Of a stretch of 64,000 nt of DNA, positions 1-11,207 are shown piece after piece. Source of the stretch: Chondrosia reniformis (lineage: Eukaryota; Porifera; Demospongiae; Chondrillida; Chondrillidae). The DNA is taken from positions 6,572,001-6,636,000 of the forward strand of contig OX359190.1 of the NCBI GenBank assembly GCA_947172415.1, written 5' to 3'. Numbering within the stretch: the first letter of the stretch is position 1; every line of letters starts with the position of its first letter. The position numbers and the translations under genes were made by a program. The notes beneath the pieces were generated by a model. It had not been told where the DNA came from, did no database searches, and was given only the letters and a program-made list of their open reading frames with translations.

Positions 1-1
1 C

Positions 2-1150
2 CATATCTTGGCATTTGTTAGAGTTACGGGACTAAATGTACATTAAAATTTAACATATTATCATCTCTAAGTAGGGATGGTCCGAAAAAATGGATGCCGT
101 ATTCAATGTATTACAGATTAACACCTTATAAGTAGGCAGGAAATGCGTTTTTACCTCGTAATGTGTCTTTTTTGTATAATTTCAATTGAGGGAAGCTGTT
201 TTCAAGAGCACATAAAGACTCCAAGTTTGTAAAACGGTTTCAGGCCTACTTCCGGTTTTCCTTATTTTCTTCTTCTTTTTATTATTATTCTTCCTTTTAT
301 TTCACGCAAGTGCATAAACACGCTTGTAGATAAATACATCTTAGGGGCATATCGTCTAAATGTTTTAGCAACTAGGGAATAGGCACCTTTCTGTCTTCAA
401 ACAATTGGTGCAAAGACGGTTTTCTGTGGCGCATAAAAACATTGGAACCTTTTTGTCGCCATTTTCTAATTGGGAGTTCTTGGTCATATCCTTTTTATCT
501 TTGACTAAGACGTTATTTCGAGTTATTGCAAAAAAAACTTACAAACTAGTTTTAATAAGTATAAACAAAGAAGGAATACAAGTAAATAAAACATTTAAAA
601 AATGAAATGATAAGTAGGGATGGCAGTCCCTGCAACAGTACCTATCACATCTAGAAAAGGCAATGAAACAAGACAATGATCATATAATAAGGCTAACAAT
701 ACACAAATGGATTATATACTGCCTCAAATTTCAGTGACTTAACAATACACATCACTTCCATGTTTAGTCGCACTCTCCCTACTTCAGCCATCATGGTGCG
801 CCCAAACATGGAAGTGATGTGTATTGTTAAGTCACTGAAATTTGAGGCAGTATATATTCCATTTTTGTATTGTTAGCCTTATTATATGATCATTGTCTTG
901 TTTCATTGCCTTTTCTAGATGTGATAGGTACTGTTGAAGGGACTGCCATCCCTACTTCTCATTTCATTTTTTAAATGTTTTTATTTTCTTGTATTAATTT
1001 AATGCATCGTGAGAGATAGGGCAAATATGAATGTAAATGAAATTTCCTAAAACTCTTTGGAAATGTTTCATTCATGTCTGTGAATGCTGACATCAGGTAT
1101 TAGCTTCATATCTTGGCATTTGTTAGAGTTACGGGACTAAATGTAGATTA
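2..1150. repeat. Pair of ~39-bp direct repeats about 1.1 kb apart
   Basis: The first ~45 bases of the window recur at 1,107-1,150 almost without change; both copies read catatcttggcatttg at their start and then continue to the same ...ctaaatgta. Between them lies a foldback element (573-997). The spacing and near identity suggest a duplicated flank or the ends of a larger element whose left side is cut off by the window edge. I see no coding potential in the repeat. Confidence 0.75.
573..997. mobile_element. Foldback MITE with ~190-bp inverted arms
   Basis: The two halves are reverse complements over roughly 190 bp each. The left arm holds taagtagggatggcagtccc and the right arm holds its complement gggactgccatccctactt; the loop is around 763-805. 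Arms stay similar out to about 573 and 995, where an AT-rich edge begins. There is no gene inside. This is the structure of a non-autonomous foldback DNA element; the parent family is not identified. Confidence 0.85.
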
Positions 1151-1389
1151 AGCCTAAGGGAAAATGATATCCTTTAATGCTCTCTTCTATGTACATAAAC
1201 TACAACATTACTCAAATTTTCGAAATATATATACAGTGCAAGTTAATATATATATATATACGTATAATTATAATAGAATTATATAATAAAATTCTGTTTG
1301 GGATAAGTTTGTTCTGTATATATATAATGTATATTTTCCTAGACTAACATGCTTTAATGCTTATGAAAGATAAATTTGTTGGAACTATC

Positions 1390-1445
1390 GGCAACAAAAT
1401 TGAGCTAGATTGAACGTTTCGACCCGTAGGTCTTCATCAGCAGTA
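1390..1445 (-). other. Hammerhead-ribozyme-like core, Penelope type
   Basis: On the minus strand the sequence reads ctgatga, then a perfect 4-bp stem with a tacg loop (gacc-tacg-gguc), then gaaac. That is the CUGAUGA - stem II - GAAAC order of a hammerhead core. Hammerheads of this kind are known in the terminal repeats of Penelope-like retroelements, usually downstream of a T-rich, TATA-like stretch, which is also present here (1,446-1,560 read on the minus strand). I could not find a convincing stem III and cleavage triplet, so activity is not claimed. A related motif is seen at 58.3 kb and a looser one at 18.7 kb. Confidence 0.5.
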
Positions 1446-1589
1446 ATAAGGAATAGGATTACAGAGTTGGTTTAAATAGAGGAAAGGTGACAAGAGTTGA
1501 AAAATTGAATAAGATAAAAATAATGAAAGTAGAATAAAAAATCTTGTCAAAATGAAAAATCAATTGTTAGTGTTAATTGAAGGTATGAT

Positions 1590-1646
1590 GTCATTCCAGA
1601 TGGGGTCAAGTGACATGATATGTCACTTGACCCCATTTGGAATGAC
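1590..1646. repeat. 27-bp near-perfect inverted repeat with a 3-nt loop
   Basis: The arms contain ggggtcaagtgacat and its complement, separated by only three bases, with about one mismatch in 27. Such a tight hairpin in AT-rich DNA is likely the core of a small foldback element. No flanking duplication was recognised. Confidence 0.8.
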
Positions 1647-1817
1647 TACTTTTACTTCTAACCCTATGAAAAATTTTCAGTGAAAAGTTGTTTGCTTGTA
1701 GGAATAACTAAAATTTATAGTAACAGTAAATAATATAACTGTTAAAACAATATACTAATACATAAAAGATAGCAACAAAGCAGCAAAAACAGTCTAAGTT
1801 AGTTCCATGCACTCCAG

Positions 1818-3363
1818 TCAGATGCAGTCCATAATCCATGTCAGTTCCGGATCATTAAGAATCACCAACCATTCATAGTGAAAGTCACTGTAGTTGGCAT
1901 AATCAACAGGAAGTTCCAACATGCAATCATAACTGTGTGCTATTGGTCTTCAGGCAAAACCACTCAAGCAGTTAAATTGAAGGGAAAATTCTTTCACTGT
2001 TAGCACACTGCTACCTTTTGTAAAGCGGAGAAATCGTTGCAGTTCATTGCATGACATTTTCCCAATCATAGTGATTAAGTAGCCAGAAACACACTTCTCT
2101 GCTGGATTCATTAAGTCAGGGAGCTTCAAAATATCAAGTACCTTTGCACTAGACACTGTCAGTATCTTGTAAATGATGCCTACACCTTCAACAGACTTAC
2201 AACTCCAAAACCCGGTATGGCAATTGGTTATACCTGTATACATCAGGGTCAACGCTGCTGCAGGTTTACTGCTAAACTCAAACTGGGCAACCTGACGTAA
2301 GCAGCTCTTTATATCAGAGGGGTTTGGCCTTTGGTGGCAGTCAAACCTTGCCAATGTTTGCAGAAGCTTTTCCTGTACCACTGGAGAAAATTCACTTGCA
2401 GATGTCTCTATGGCGTCCTTGAAAAGACTCCTTTCAATATCCGATATATAATCCAAAAATGCATCACAAAGGATTTGATTACCCACGGTCGCACTGTGTC
2501 CACAAAGGATACCAACCAGCAGGGGAGAGCAATTCTGGCAGGTAGGAAGCCACTGACCAGATAACCATGCGAGATGATCCTTCCTAATATTGGTAAAATG
2601 GCAGTGTCCGTCTGAGGGCACAGCATAGGAACAAATAGTGCTGTGACAGTTCTTCTTTTTCTGCCTTGGTGTATTTTGTTAGCTTCTTAGTAATGGCAGA
2701 TGCTTCTCCATAAATATTTCTCTTCAATACAGATTCATGCAGACATGCTAAAGGTCCGACCAATATTTATAAAAAATCAGATGTATTGTATAGCACTTAT
2801 TAATAATTTCTGCGGGATAAATGGTTTTAAAGTATCCATTTGTATTGGTACCATGCAGATCTGAGCTATATACATAGTCACTGCATGTTTAATTTGGGTT
2901 TTGGCCAGATGCATGAAGCTATAAAGACCGTAGCTATATATGGGAAAAGTGATCTTTATTCAATGCATGTCCTTCAGTATTCCAAGCAGACCTATAAATG
3001 TACGTATGAAATATGCCTTTTGCATATATATCATATACTTACATGACTCTCATTGGGATTAATTGCCTTCAAAATTGATTTATCTGGTATGTCAAGTATA
3101 TTAGATACATCTACATATTCTCCTTGCCATTCTTCATTTTTCAGTTGAAGGATTAAGTTCATACCTGGCCTCATGACATCTTTAAACTTAGCTTTAATTG
3201 TTGAAATCAGCTCGTCAGAAGAGAAGCTTACTTCTCGCTTATATTCAAGGAAAGAAACCAGAACGGTCTTAGTTGGCTTCTCATAATCAGATTGCATAGT
3301 AGTATATATGTAGTAATAAAACCTATGAAGGAAAAGTATATATACGTTCAATAAGGCCAACAA
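1818..3363 (-). pseudogene. HECT-like (G2E3-type) ubiquitin-ligase-like gene, degenerate
   Basis: Two blocks on the minus strand. The upstream block (about 3,329-3,043) encodes a beta-rich segment containing NLILQLKNEEWQGEYVDV and ends at a good donor (AGTCAT|GTAAGT). The downstream block (about 2,760-1,818) encodes the C-terminal lobe of a HECT-like domain: it contains LQRFLRFTKGSS, then FNCLSGFA, an in-frame TGA, then RPIAHS...CMLELPVDY...WIMDCI and a final stop at 1,818-1,820. The family pattern is 'LSGxARRPIAHTCxCxLELP', so the TGA sits where an Arg codon (CGA) is expected. A frame change also lies near 2,620-2,640. HECT proteins pass ubiquitin to a substrate from a Cys; a cysteine in the right context (AHSYDC) remains. 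Many animals carry lineage-specific expansions of such genes. It is either a host-gene copy or cargo once spread by an element. Confidence 0.6.
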
Positions 3364-3957
3364 GTTACTAAATGCCGAAACATGTAAATTTATATAATAG
3401 CAACAATTATTACTGATGGCTTAGTTTAAAGTGACTTAATCTACTTTGCTACAAGTAATAATTATACTAATAAGCTTGCTGAAGATGATAACTTAGACTA
3501 ATCCAAAGAACTTACAGGTGATTCACCGGATACAACACACACCGAATTAAGCACACGTCTTGTCGATTTACACGAGGTGGAACAGCTTTAATTAAAATCG
3601 TTTTGTAGCAACTGTTGACGTAAGGCCTGTTTTTATCGTCTTTCCAGTTAGCCAGGCATTTATGTGTAAAACAGAAGATTGGGCATTTATTATGAGGAAC
3701 TACATCTGAGGACGTTATGAGGCACACACGACGTCGTGAGGGACTGAAGCAGTTGTGATAAGGCACTCACAACGTCGTAAGAGGGTGACGATTTTTGTTA
3801 CAAACGGCATGCATTACGTATGGTTCAGAGAGGGCGTCGTGAGTATGCGTCTATTTTTGTTACAAACGGCATCCCAAACGATTCAATCGAATGCCAAGTG
3901 CCTACTGTTTGAAGAAGGTATGATTCTAGATACACCAACACCTGCAACAGGTTTTGT

Positions 3958-5240
3958 GAGGAAGAATCGACTTCAGAAGTGAGAAACCGTGACTCAAGGG
4001 TCAGCTTTGAGGACAAGGAGGAAGAAGATGCCATCACCAAATTTATCACTGAAACTTGTTGCTGCACACTTGGACCAAAGAAGACACCCTGTTCCAAGCA
4101 ATTCTCTCTGGAGACTATCACATTAATTCGCAATAACGATCTCCAAATGACTAGCAGTGAGTTAGAGTTGGTTGTCATGGCTCAACTGTATGCACTGCAT
4201 ACCAATGCATCCTCCCACCAAGAAAATGCAGAGAACTTCAGGCCTTTTACAAGATACCTTATGCATGGATTGCAGATTTGTAAGATGTTTTTATTTGTTC
4301 ATGCAATTGGCAAGAAGCGACTTAAAAATATGTCCAAGGCTTTTGATAGGCAGGGTGTGGTACAGAGGGTACATGGTAATGTAAAGTAATTAAGGCACAA
4401 TCAGATAGAAGAAGAAGTAAGAAGGGTAAAAGAATTTATTGTAAATGTGGGCAACATTCACGGGTCTCCTCTACCTGGAAGATTGCCAAATGTCACAGAT
4501 AAGGTTCTGTTGTTGCCATCAGATAGGCCAAAGAGCAAAGTGGATAAATATTATAAAACGGCTTGCGAAAAGAAACCCTATACTACAGTAGGAAGAAGCA
4601 ATTTTTATGACCTAAATTGATACCATGAAACCAACAACTGATCTATGTTTCCAAGGCCAACAAAATATCACGCAGATCATGAGATCTGCTAATCTTTCAG
4701 AGGAAGCAAAGTCAGAACGATTACAGGATGCTGAGGAACACCTTCAACTTGCCAAGATAGAGCACGAATTGTACAAGATTGAAGAATGTAAGACTTCTAC
4801 CACCATAATGCACTATAGCTTTGATTATGCCCAGCAAGTGCTTTTTCTTCAAAAACCAGGACTAGCCTTCTTTCAAACCGCTAGAAAATGCCAAATCTTT
4901 GGAATTGCATGCGAACCACTTGGTAAACAAGTAAACTATCTAATAGATGAGGCACAAGTAGTGGGTTTAGAAGCAAATGCCACCATAAGCATGCTTGATC
5001 ACTGCTTGAAGAATTATGGTCAGAAGGAAGATCATTTCTATTGCATGCTGACAACTGTGTTGGCAAGAACAAGAACAACACTACCTGACTCGGTACCTGT
5101 CCAACTTTGACATGAAGAGTTTAAGATAATTCAAATCACTCAAAGCCTATTTTTACTTCACTGATGGCTTAGTGAAGAATGTTTGGATTTGCCAAATTAA
5201 GCCTACCAACTACATTTATGTAAGATGTCACTGCATGGCT
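3958..5240 (+). pseudogene. HADNC-motif family gene (DUF7869-like, presumably transposase-derived), copy 1, broken
   Basis: The N-terminal part (3,979-4,389) contains the family-like stretch KMFLFVHAIGKKRLKNM followed by SKAFDRQGVVQRVHGN. A middle part in another frame (4,440-4,620) gives LPGRLPNVTDKVLLLPS and YYKTACEKKPYTTVGRS. The third part (4,625-5,110) starts MKPTTDLCF and holds MHYSFDYAQQV and QVNYLIDEA. Just past it, one frame over, is HADNCVGKNKNN (5,043-5,080), matching the conserved HADNCxGQNKNN motif I recall from a widespread animal family of unknown function. At least three frame changes break it. The acidic motif suggests an RNase H-like or nuclease fold, but that is inference. 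A second, more decayed copy is at 31.9-32.7 kb. Confidence 0.6.
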
Positions 5241-5243
5241 TCG

Positions 5244-6220
5244 TTATCTGCCAAGAAGGTTTATACAGTGTTTATTTATCTGAATAAAGTAGAAATTGTT
5301 TTTTCTGCAAAGTGCCTTTGCAATGCTGGGTGAGTGCATAAACTGTTTTATGTACAGTTCCAGTCCATGCATGCAAGATTGATTAAGTATGCATATCCAC
5401 TTTATAAATATCCCTGTCATGGTAGCCCCAGAAACACCAAATCGATCAGCCACATCTGTATTAAGAAGACCTAGTCTTAATCGCATCAAAACTGTGAAGA
5501 ATTCATCTTCCTGTTGTAATTTCCTAGGTCTACTAAAGTCATCTGTTAACTGAATGGATTGATTTGCAGCATTTGTTATGTACGTAAACAACGCCATCAG
5601 GACCTGAAAATTTTGTGGGCCAGTATAAAATCGCACTCTGACATCATTCCCAGCCACCTTTTTGACACCCCATTTAGTTAGCCTTAGTTCCTCTTCTAAA
5701 TTTTCTGTAGTTCCTCAACCTTCTGCAGTAAATACTGATTTTGCTCCTTTAACATTCGTTTTTCTTATTCTGTACTGATCTCATGTTGATCTTGTTGACT
5801 TTCTCCTTCCAAGCAGTTGGAATTGTCTTTGAAAGACATCGAGCCTTTAGCCTCTTGTAGTTGAATTAAAGCGGTTGCTGCTTCAAACGATTCCTCAACA
5901 AATTTTGCTCTCTTTGCCTGCCTTTCAGTGCGCCCCGGTGTGATCTTGGTCCGTATGCGTTTCTTCTTGTCACTGAATACAGTAGGCACGTAATCCACAT
6001 CATTGGCGTCTTTAGAAGGCCTTACAGAAACAAAATGAGCACTGCAGAGACAGTGATGGTCTTTCAGCTCCCAATTGGTCCGAGAAATAGCTCTTACCCA
6101 GCATTTATGTCTTTCTGTATCTTCGGGAAAACGACAGAACTTAACTGAAGACTGCCAAGTTGGTTTTGTCCTCACTCAGTCCACCAACACTTTACCATTT
6201 CCAGCTCCTTCCATAGTACA
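5244..6220 (-). pseudogene. THAP + helix-turn-helix transposase N-terminal part (ISL2EU-like)
   Basis: The first block (6,175-5,765) is most of a THAP zinc finger: VKFCRFPEDTERHKCWVRAI, NWELKDHHCLCSAHF, then DYVPTVF, but the leading CxxC half is out of frame or missing. THAP domains bind DNA and are common in transposases. The second block (5,657-5,244) is a helix-turn-helix of the HTH_Tnp_4 type: QEDEFFTVLMRLRLGLLNTD followed by VADRFGVSGATMTGIFIKWI. In the ISL2EU group a DDE_Tnp_4 catalytic domain follows; here it is absent, and the adjacent sequence belongs to the plus-strand HADNC-family gene. So this is a 3'-truncated remnant. Confidence 0.65.
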
Positions 6221-6379
6221 CCTAGACATAATACAAGATGAAGAGAGAGAACAAGAAAACACTCCACCAATGCATTCAGAGTTGATGCTCCCTGTTGAAT
6301 CCACGTTGATACAACACCATCAACATCTGCATTTCCGGTTTAGGATCCACATTCTTCCACAAATACTTAATCACTCCCT

Positions 6380-7805
6380 AAACCGGGTACTATAGAGCCA
6401 GAGGGTGAAATAGTTAGTAATGGTTTCGGCTTTTTTGAGCTAATATTAGGAAAAGAGATGTACAAGCACATTGCTGAGCAGAGCAACCTCTATGCACTAC
6501 AGTCTAACATCAGCCTTTCATCTGAGGTGTTAGAAAATGAAATCAAGACCTCCTTAGGTATGCTAATAGCCATGGATCTACACAAGATGCAACATGTGGA
6601 TGACTACTGAAGAGAACACTCGCTCCTTGGTGTACCTGGTATCACACAAAATGGTGAGTAATAGGTTTAAGGAAATCCTTAGAAGTTTACACCTTAATGA
6701 TAAAATCAATAGACCAATGGTGGAGGAAGTAGCGTATGATAAACTGCACAACGTACACCCATTAATTAATTAATAGCCTAAGACGAACAAGCCATGCAGA
6801 ATACGTACTATTTACATCAGGCAGTGTCTGTGGATGAGGCTATGGTATTATATAAAGGTCGCAGTTCCCTTTAGCAATACATGCCCTTAAAGCCAGTTAA
6901 GCAGGGCTATAAGATGTGTTGTTTATGTGCTTCAACTAACGGATATGTCTACAATTTTGAAGTTTATACAGGAGCCATACTGGGGCTCCAGAAGGCAACC
7001 TTGGGTCAGAGGTTAAGCCTATGGTAAACCCCATAGTAGGAAGAGGCCACCACGTTTACATGGAAAATTTCTTTACCTCAGTTGGACTAGCCGAAGACCT
7101 TCAGAGTGCGAACACCTACATTATAGGTACGGCATAGACCAACCGAAAGAGATGGCCATCACAAATAAAAAAAATAAAACATTTTTAAAAAATACTCAAG
7201 GTGGGAGAAACGAAGTCAGTTATTTCGAATATACCATAGATTGTGTTACATATGTAAGGACAACAGAGTTGTCCCCTTAGCAAACACCATTTCTAACCCA
7301 ACTAATATGACACATGTGCAAAGAACAAACAAGGATGGCCCAAACGTGAATTGCCCAATGAATACATGGGGAGTTGATCTCTTCGATTCCAGAAGAAAGA
7401 CCTATATATTCATGTTTATCCAAGTTAAAAAAATGGTGGGTTAGACTTTTCTATTTCTTGATAGATATGGCCACTGTTAATGCCTATTTACTCTACAAAG
7501 AATCGCCTAAACTATCAAAACCCACTTAAAAAGAAGTCTTTCTTGAGCTATGCGATCATCTGATTTCTTGTAACACTTCTAGAAACCAACCCACTCATTG
7601 TGATCCCCCAATCGCCAAAAAGCTTCTTGAAAGGCATTTCCCATCAAAACTGAAAGCTTCACGAAAATGTGCTATATGTCCTGATAGGAAACGTACGCTT
7701 CATGGCTGCGAAGATTGCAACTCACATAATCAGGTTCCCCCTGTATCACACCATGCTTCACACTTTACCATACAATCATTACAATACCGAAGAGACGCCA
7801 CATAG
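6380..7805 (+). pseudogene. piggyBac-type transposase (DDE_Tnp_1_7), heavily broken
   Basis: Pieces in family order: an N-terminal block (GFGFFELILGKEMYKHIAEQ, SNLYALQS); the catalytic block SVDEAMVLYKGRSSL then QYMPLKPVKQGYKMCC and NGYVYNFEVYTG; the later block NTWGVDLFDSRRKTY followed in a shifted frame by ATVNAYLLYKES; and a C-terminal Cys-rich domain SRKCAICPDRKRTLHGCEDC. PiggyBac enzymes cut and paste at TTAA. Numerous stops and frame changes separate the blocks. No terminal repeat with TTAA was confirmed. Confidence 0.8.
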
Positions 7806-8224
7806 ATTGTCCAGAAGACAAACACTACTCAACCTGCTTCCACAATGACCATTTTACATTTGTATAACCTTGTTGTATATTTGCGTTTTGGGTTATTCAC
7901 TTGCGTTATTGTGTAGCTTTATTTCTCTTATTATTTACTTCTGTTAGCATAATAATGAATAAAATTTCACATGAAGATAATACTATATACAGGCTATTGA
8001 TTCATATAAATTTCAAAACAATCAGATGAGTTCTTAATTTTGCGGCTGCTAACGTACTAAACAGTTTTAAGCCATTATAGTGGCTATTTGCTGATAAGGG
8101 GTTAACTGTAATAAAGTGTTAAAACATGGGTATGGAAAATTGAAGCATACGGTAAACGTCAAAAAAAAGATAACGGTGAAAAAAAAAAGTTAAACCAATA
8201 ACCAGCACGACAACTGTACTATCT

Positions 8225-8760
8225 CTAATATAAGCCCGGGGTTTCTATTTTTCAAACCCCTTTAAACCTGGGCTTTTATTGGAGACTGGTTTTGCATAAG
8301 AGACTGACTGGGCTTTTATTTTTTCAACCCTTCAACTCATATTGATAAATCAACTTTGTGTTGGGACAATTTCCACGTAAACTACGGTACCAGTCAGTAA
8401 GAACTGAACGTTTTCCGTCTCTATGTGCGTCCATACCCTTCAGCCATTGTTGGCACATTCAATAGGACGATACTTTTACTTCCTTAACAGCTCGATCGAT
8501 AACACTCGCTTCTCGCCACGGTCTCGCTACACTACTTTACTCGCATACCTTTGCTTTAACACCTAAAACACCTAAACCACGTACAGGTGAAAGGCGCCCT
8601 TTTACATACGGCTACAGAAATGGTTCAGTTTTTTCCGGCTGGTTGTCAGTGGGCTTATATTGGGGATTGGGCTTCTATTTTTTCAATGACTCGTAAAAGT
8701 GGGTTTCTATTGGAGACGGGCTCGCATAAGAGATCTGGGCTTATATTACACACGCCAGCT
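8225..8760. repeat. Degenerate internal repeat of 'gggctt...tattttttcaa' and 'ggagac..g' units
   Basis: The phrases gggcttttattttttcaa (8,310 area), gggcttctattttttcaa (8,670 area), and tattggagactgg / tattggagacggg followed by gcataagaga (8,275 and 8,705 areas) each occur at least twice. The distribution looks like the subterminal repeats at one end of a DNA transposon and lies directly beside the 3' end of the hAT remnant. The stretch 7,806-8,224 shows nothing I can name. Confidence 0.55.
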
Positions 8761-8829
8761 GTAGCAAATGGCAGTGGCAATGTAGAAAAATTGCATGAGG
8801 TGCCATCTTCTTGAAATGCATCAGGACTC

Positions 8830-9846
8830 CAGTTTTCTTTCCAGAGAATGTGGCTGCCCCATCCCTACAATTTTGGACACTTGGAGATTTTCCTCCTTCA
8901 AACAGTCAACAAGGGTTATGAAGATGGTTTCTGCATCAACTTTTTCAGGTGGATAATCTCAAAGAAATGCTCTACTGGTATGCCATTTTCTTCCCAGCGG
9001 CAGAACAGAGACATTTCCTCAAGAGTTGCAATATCTGTACACTCATCTGCCATGATACTATAATGGGATGCCCTTTGCTGATGCTTCAGTATGGACTCTT
9101 CAACCCACGTTCCAAGAGTTTCCATAAAATCTACTACTGCTGCATGAGAAGTGTACAGGGCATTCTTTCCTGTACTCTCAAGGAAATGTCTCAAATCTCA
9201 CCACCATATGAAACAACTAAATCAACAAGTTTGTCAAAATTTGTTGTATGAGGTATGTGCTGACATGCAAGAAAATGAGTGCACCGAATCGAAGACTTGA
9301 TAGCAGCTCTATTCTTCATTCTTTATTGACAGTCAGATTTTTGAAGTTGCTGCAGGATTGATCCTAGTTGTATTGCCATCTGTGCTTCCAAAGCCGCCTG
9401 ATTAGCCCTATCATGGATACTGCTTTGCTCATGTGTCTTCATTTTTTTCAACAGCTTTCTTCCAATTCGTGAATGGTGATCCATACTCCTCTTGAAGTCT
9501 GCATTGCCATGCTTTTGTTTCCAAATGTCCTGCAGATATTGCAGAAGGCACCTTCACAGTTCTCATCATACTCCAGCCAAAGAAAGTCTTTTTCCCACTT
9601 CTTCGAGTACTTTCTTACTAATGTCAACGCAGAATGAGATTTGCTGCACTGCTTTTTTGTGGGTCCAGGTCCTAAGTGTTCTTCGTCAGAATCATCACTG
9701 CTGTTTGCTGGTTTAGAAGTTGGCATGCCAGTGGCATCAAAGAATGAATGAATATCCATAATAGGGTTCAATGGCAAGGGTTGTTTTTTTCCAAGCTCTG
9801 TCAGGCCTGTGAGGCTCCTTTTTATAGCCTTGGCTAGTATCAGCAT
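8830..9846 (-). pseudogene. hAT-family transposase with TTF-type zinc finger (ZNF862/KIAA1586-like), broken
   Basis: The N-terminal part (9,846-9,448) has an acidic linker and then RKYSKKWEKDFLWLEYDEN with CxxC (FCNICRTFGN), the TTF/BED-like finger typical of this hAT subgroup. A shifted segment continues with EKMKTHEQSSIHDRANQAAL. The block at 9,194-8,916 carries ASHYSIMADECTDIAT, the first catalytic-Asp region, then LSLFCRW-like and EIIHLKKL. Sequence stops resembling hAT at about 8,830, so the rest of the RNase H fold and the dimerisation domain are absent. Several frame changes occur. hAT enzymes make 8-bp target duplications; none was identified here. Confidence 0.75.
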
Positions 9847-10097
9847 GATGTAATGTTCTGCTACTCTTTTTAAATACTTGATTGGCTGTATTTCTTACTA
9901 TTTTTAGAAACTGTATTCTAAAGGTAGTCTTGTTTCTGTGCTTTTTTGTGCCATCCCTACATCTTTACTATTTTTGTAGAAAATTTTTATTGTTTCTAGT
10001 TTCTGTACTTTTTATGGAGCATAAGCTGGGAATTACCTTCCTTGCATAACTTCTTTAAATTACATATTAAATTTCTAATAACTTTACGGTTTCAAAA

Positions 10098-10972
10098 TGA
10101 TCCAGAGTCAAACCACATGTACAATATGACTGATAATGACATGAAAGTGTATAATACCATAACTTCACAAAAGAGGATGAATATATATACACCTTTAAGG
10201 CTAGGTAAATGGGAGCATTTTGGAACGTTGTCTAAAGACGCAGTTGGGTAATTAATTAACCATAAGTTTTTAGACACTCCGAATAAGTAGAAATGTTTTA
10301 ATTATAAATTAAAACAAATTCGTTTTTTACAGTTTTATCTCTATCATACAGGATGAACTAATGCTGATGGAAGAGGGCCTATTGAAAAGGGGCTGCAAGC
10401 TGGGACCCAACCTGTCCCCCAGCAACCCCAGCCAGTTCCTCCAGAGGGGGTGCAAGCTGGGGCCAAAGCTGTGAAACCCAAACCCGTTCCTCCAGAGGGT
10501 GTGCAAGCTGGGGGCCAACCTGTCCCCCAGCAACCCCAGCCAGTTCCTCCAGAGGGGGTGCAACCTGGGGGCCAATGTGTCCCCCAGCCCAAAGAAAGAA
10601 CTAGGGGATGGACCTGCCAAAGGTAAGTCATGTGTGGTCCATTAGTACATATTCTAACATGCATACATTTGCATCTAAACATGTATATATATACTCTTTA
10701 CTATATATATCTTCTCTTTTATATGCAGCTGCAGGTTTTACAACTTTGGCTTTTGCCAAAGATGTAAAACCTGCGGTAAAGGCAAGGCCGCAGGTTTTCA
10801 GGGTCGAGGTCGAGGTCGAGGCCGGAGGCCTTACACAAGGGGAAATGTGAGTTTAAATTCCCTTACAATATGTGTACATTAATATGCATTACATTGTTTT
10901 AATTGTTTCTTATTTTTATAGACATATAACAACATTACAGTAATGGAGGGGGGAAATGTGCAGTTCAGTTAA
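10098..10972 (+). CDS. Small spliced gene: P/Q repeats, Cys cluster, RG-rich tail; function unknown
   Basis: Exons read in one consistent phase. A possible first exon (about 10,098-10,247) encodes MYNMTDNDMKVYNTITSQKR and LGKWEHFGTLSKD, then donor GG|GTAATT. The second (about 10,374-10,622) encodes 17-19-residue repeats of the type PVPPEGVQAGGQPVPQQPQ and ends AAAG|GTAAGT. The third (10,729-10,846) joins in phase to give CRFYNFGFCQRCKTCGKGK then GRGRGRGRRPYTRGN, with donor AAT|GTGAGT. The last (10,922-10,972) ends in TAA. The last three exons are well supported by phase and splice signals; the acceptor before the second exon is weak. The Cys spacing suggests a small zinc-binding unit and the RG run an RNA-binding tail. 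I do not recognise the family; it could also be an accessory gene of a transposon. Confidence 0.5.
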
Positions 10973-11207
10973 CTAAACTCTATCTATTTATTTATTTGTT
11001 CATTTATTGCATATGGACATTTAATCCTTAATCCTTACCATCCATCATGTATTTTATCACTATTAGATATTATCATCTGTATTTATATATATATATATAA
11101 TTTGTTTGTTGATATTATGTACATTCAACCCTAACCAGCAAGCAGAGAGGGATGCCAAGACTTTGTTAAATAATCTTTAATGCATATCCTCATTACCAAC
11201 AAATTAG

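Noticed and set aside
8225-8760. CRISPR-like regular repeats
   Set aside because: Spacing is irregular, units are diverged and the genome is eukaryotic; it fits transposon subterminal repeats.
10327-10682. Two minus-strand Pro/Gly/Trp-rich frames
   Set aside because: They are the complement of the plus-strand PPEGVQAGG repeat exon, which has phase-consistent splice sites.
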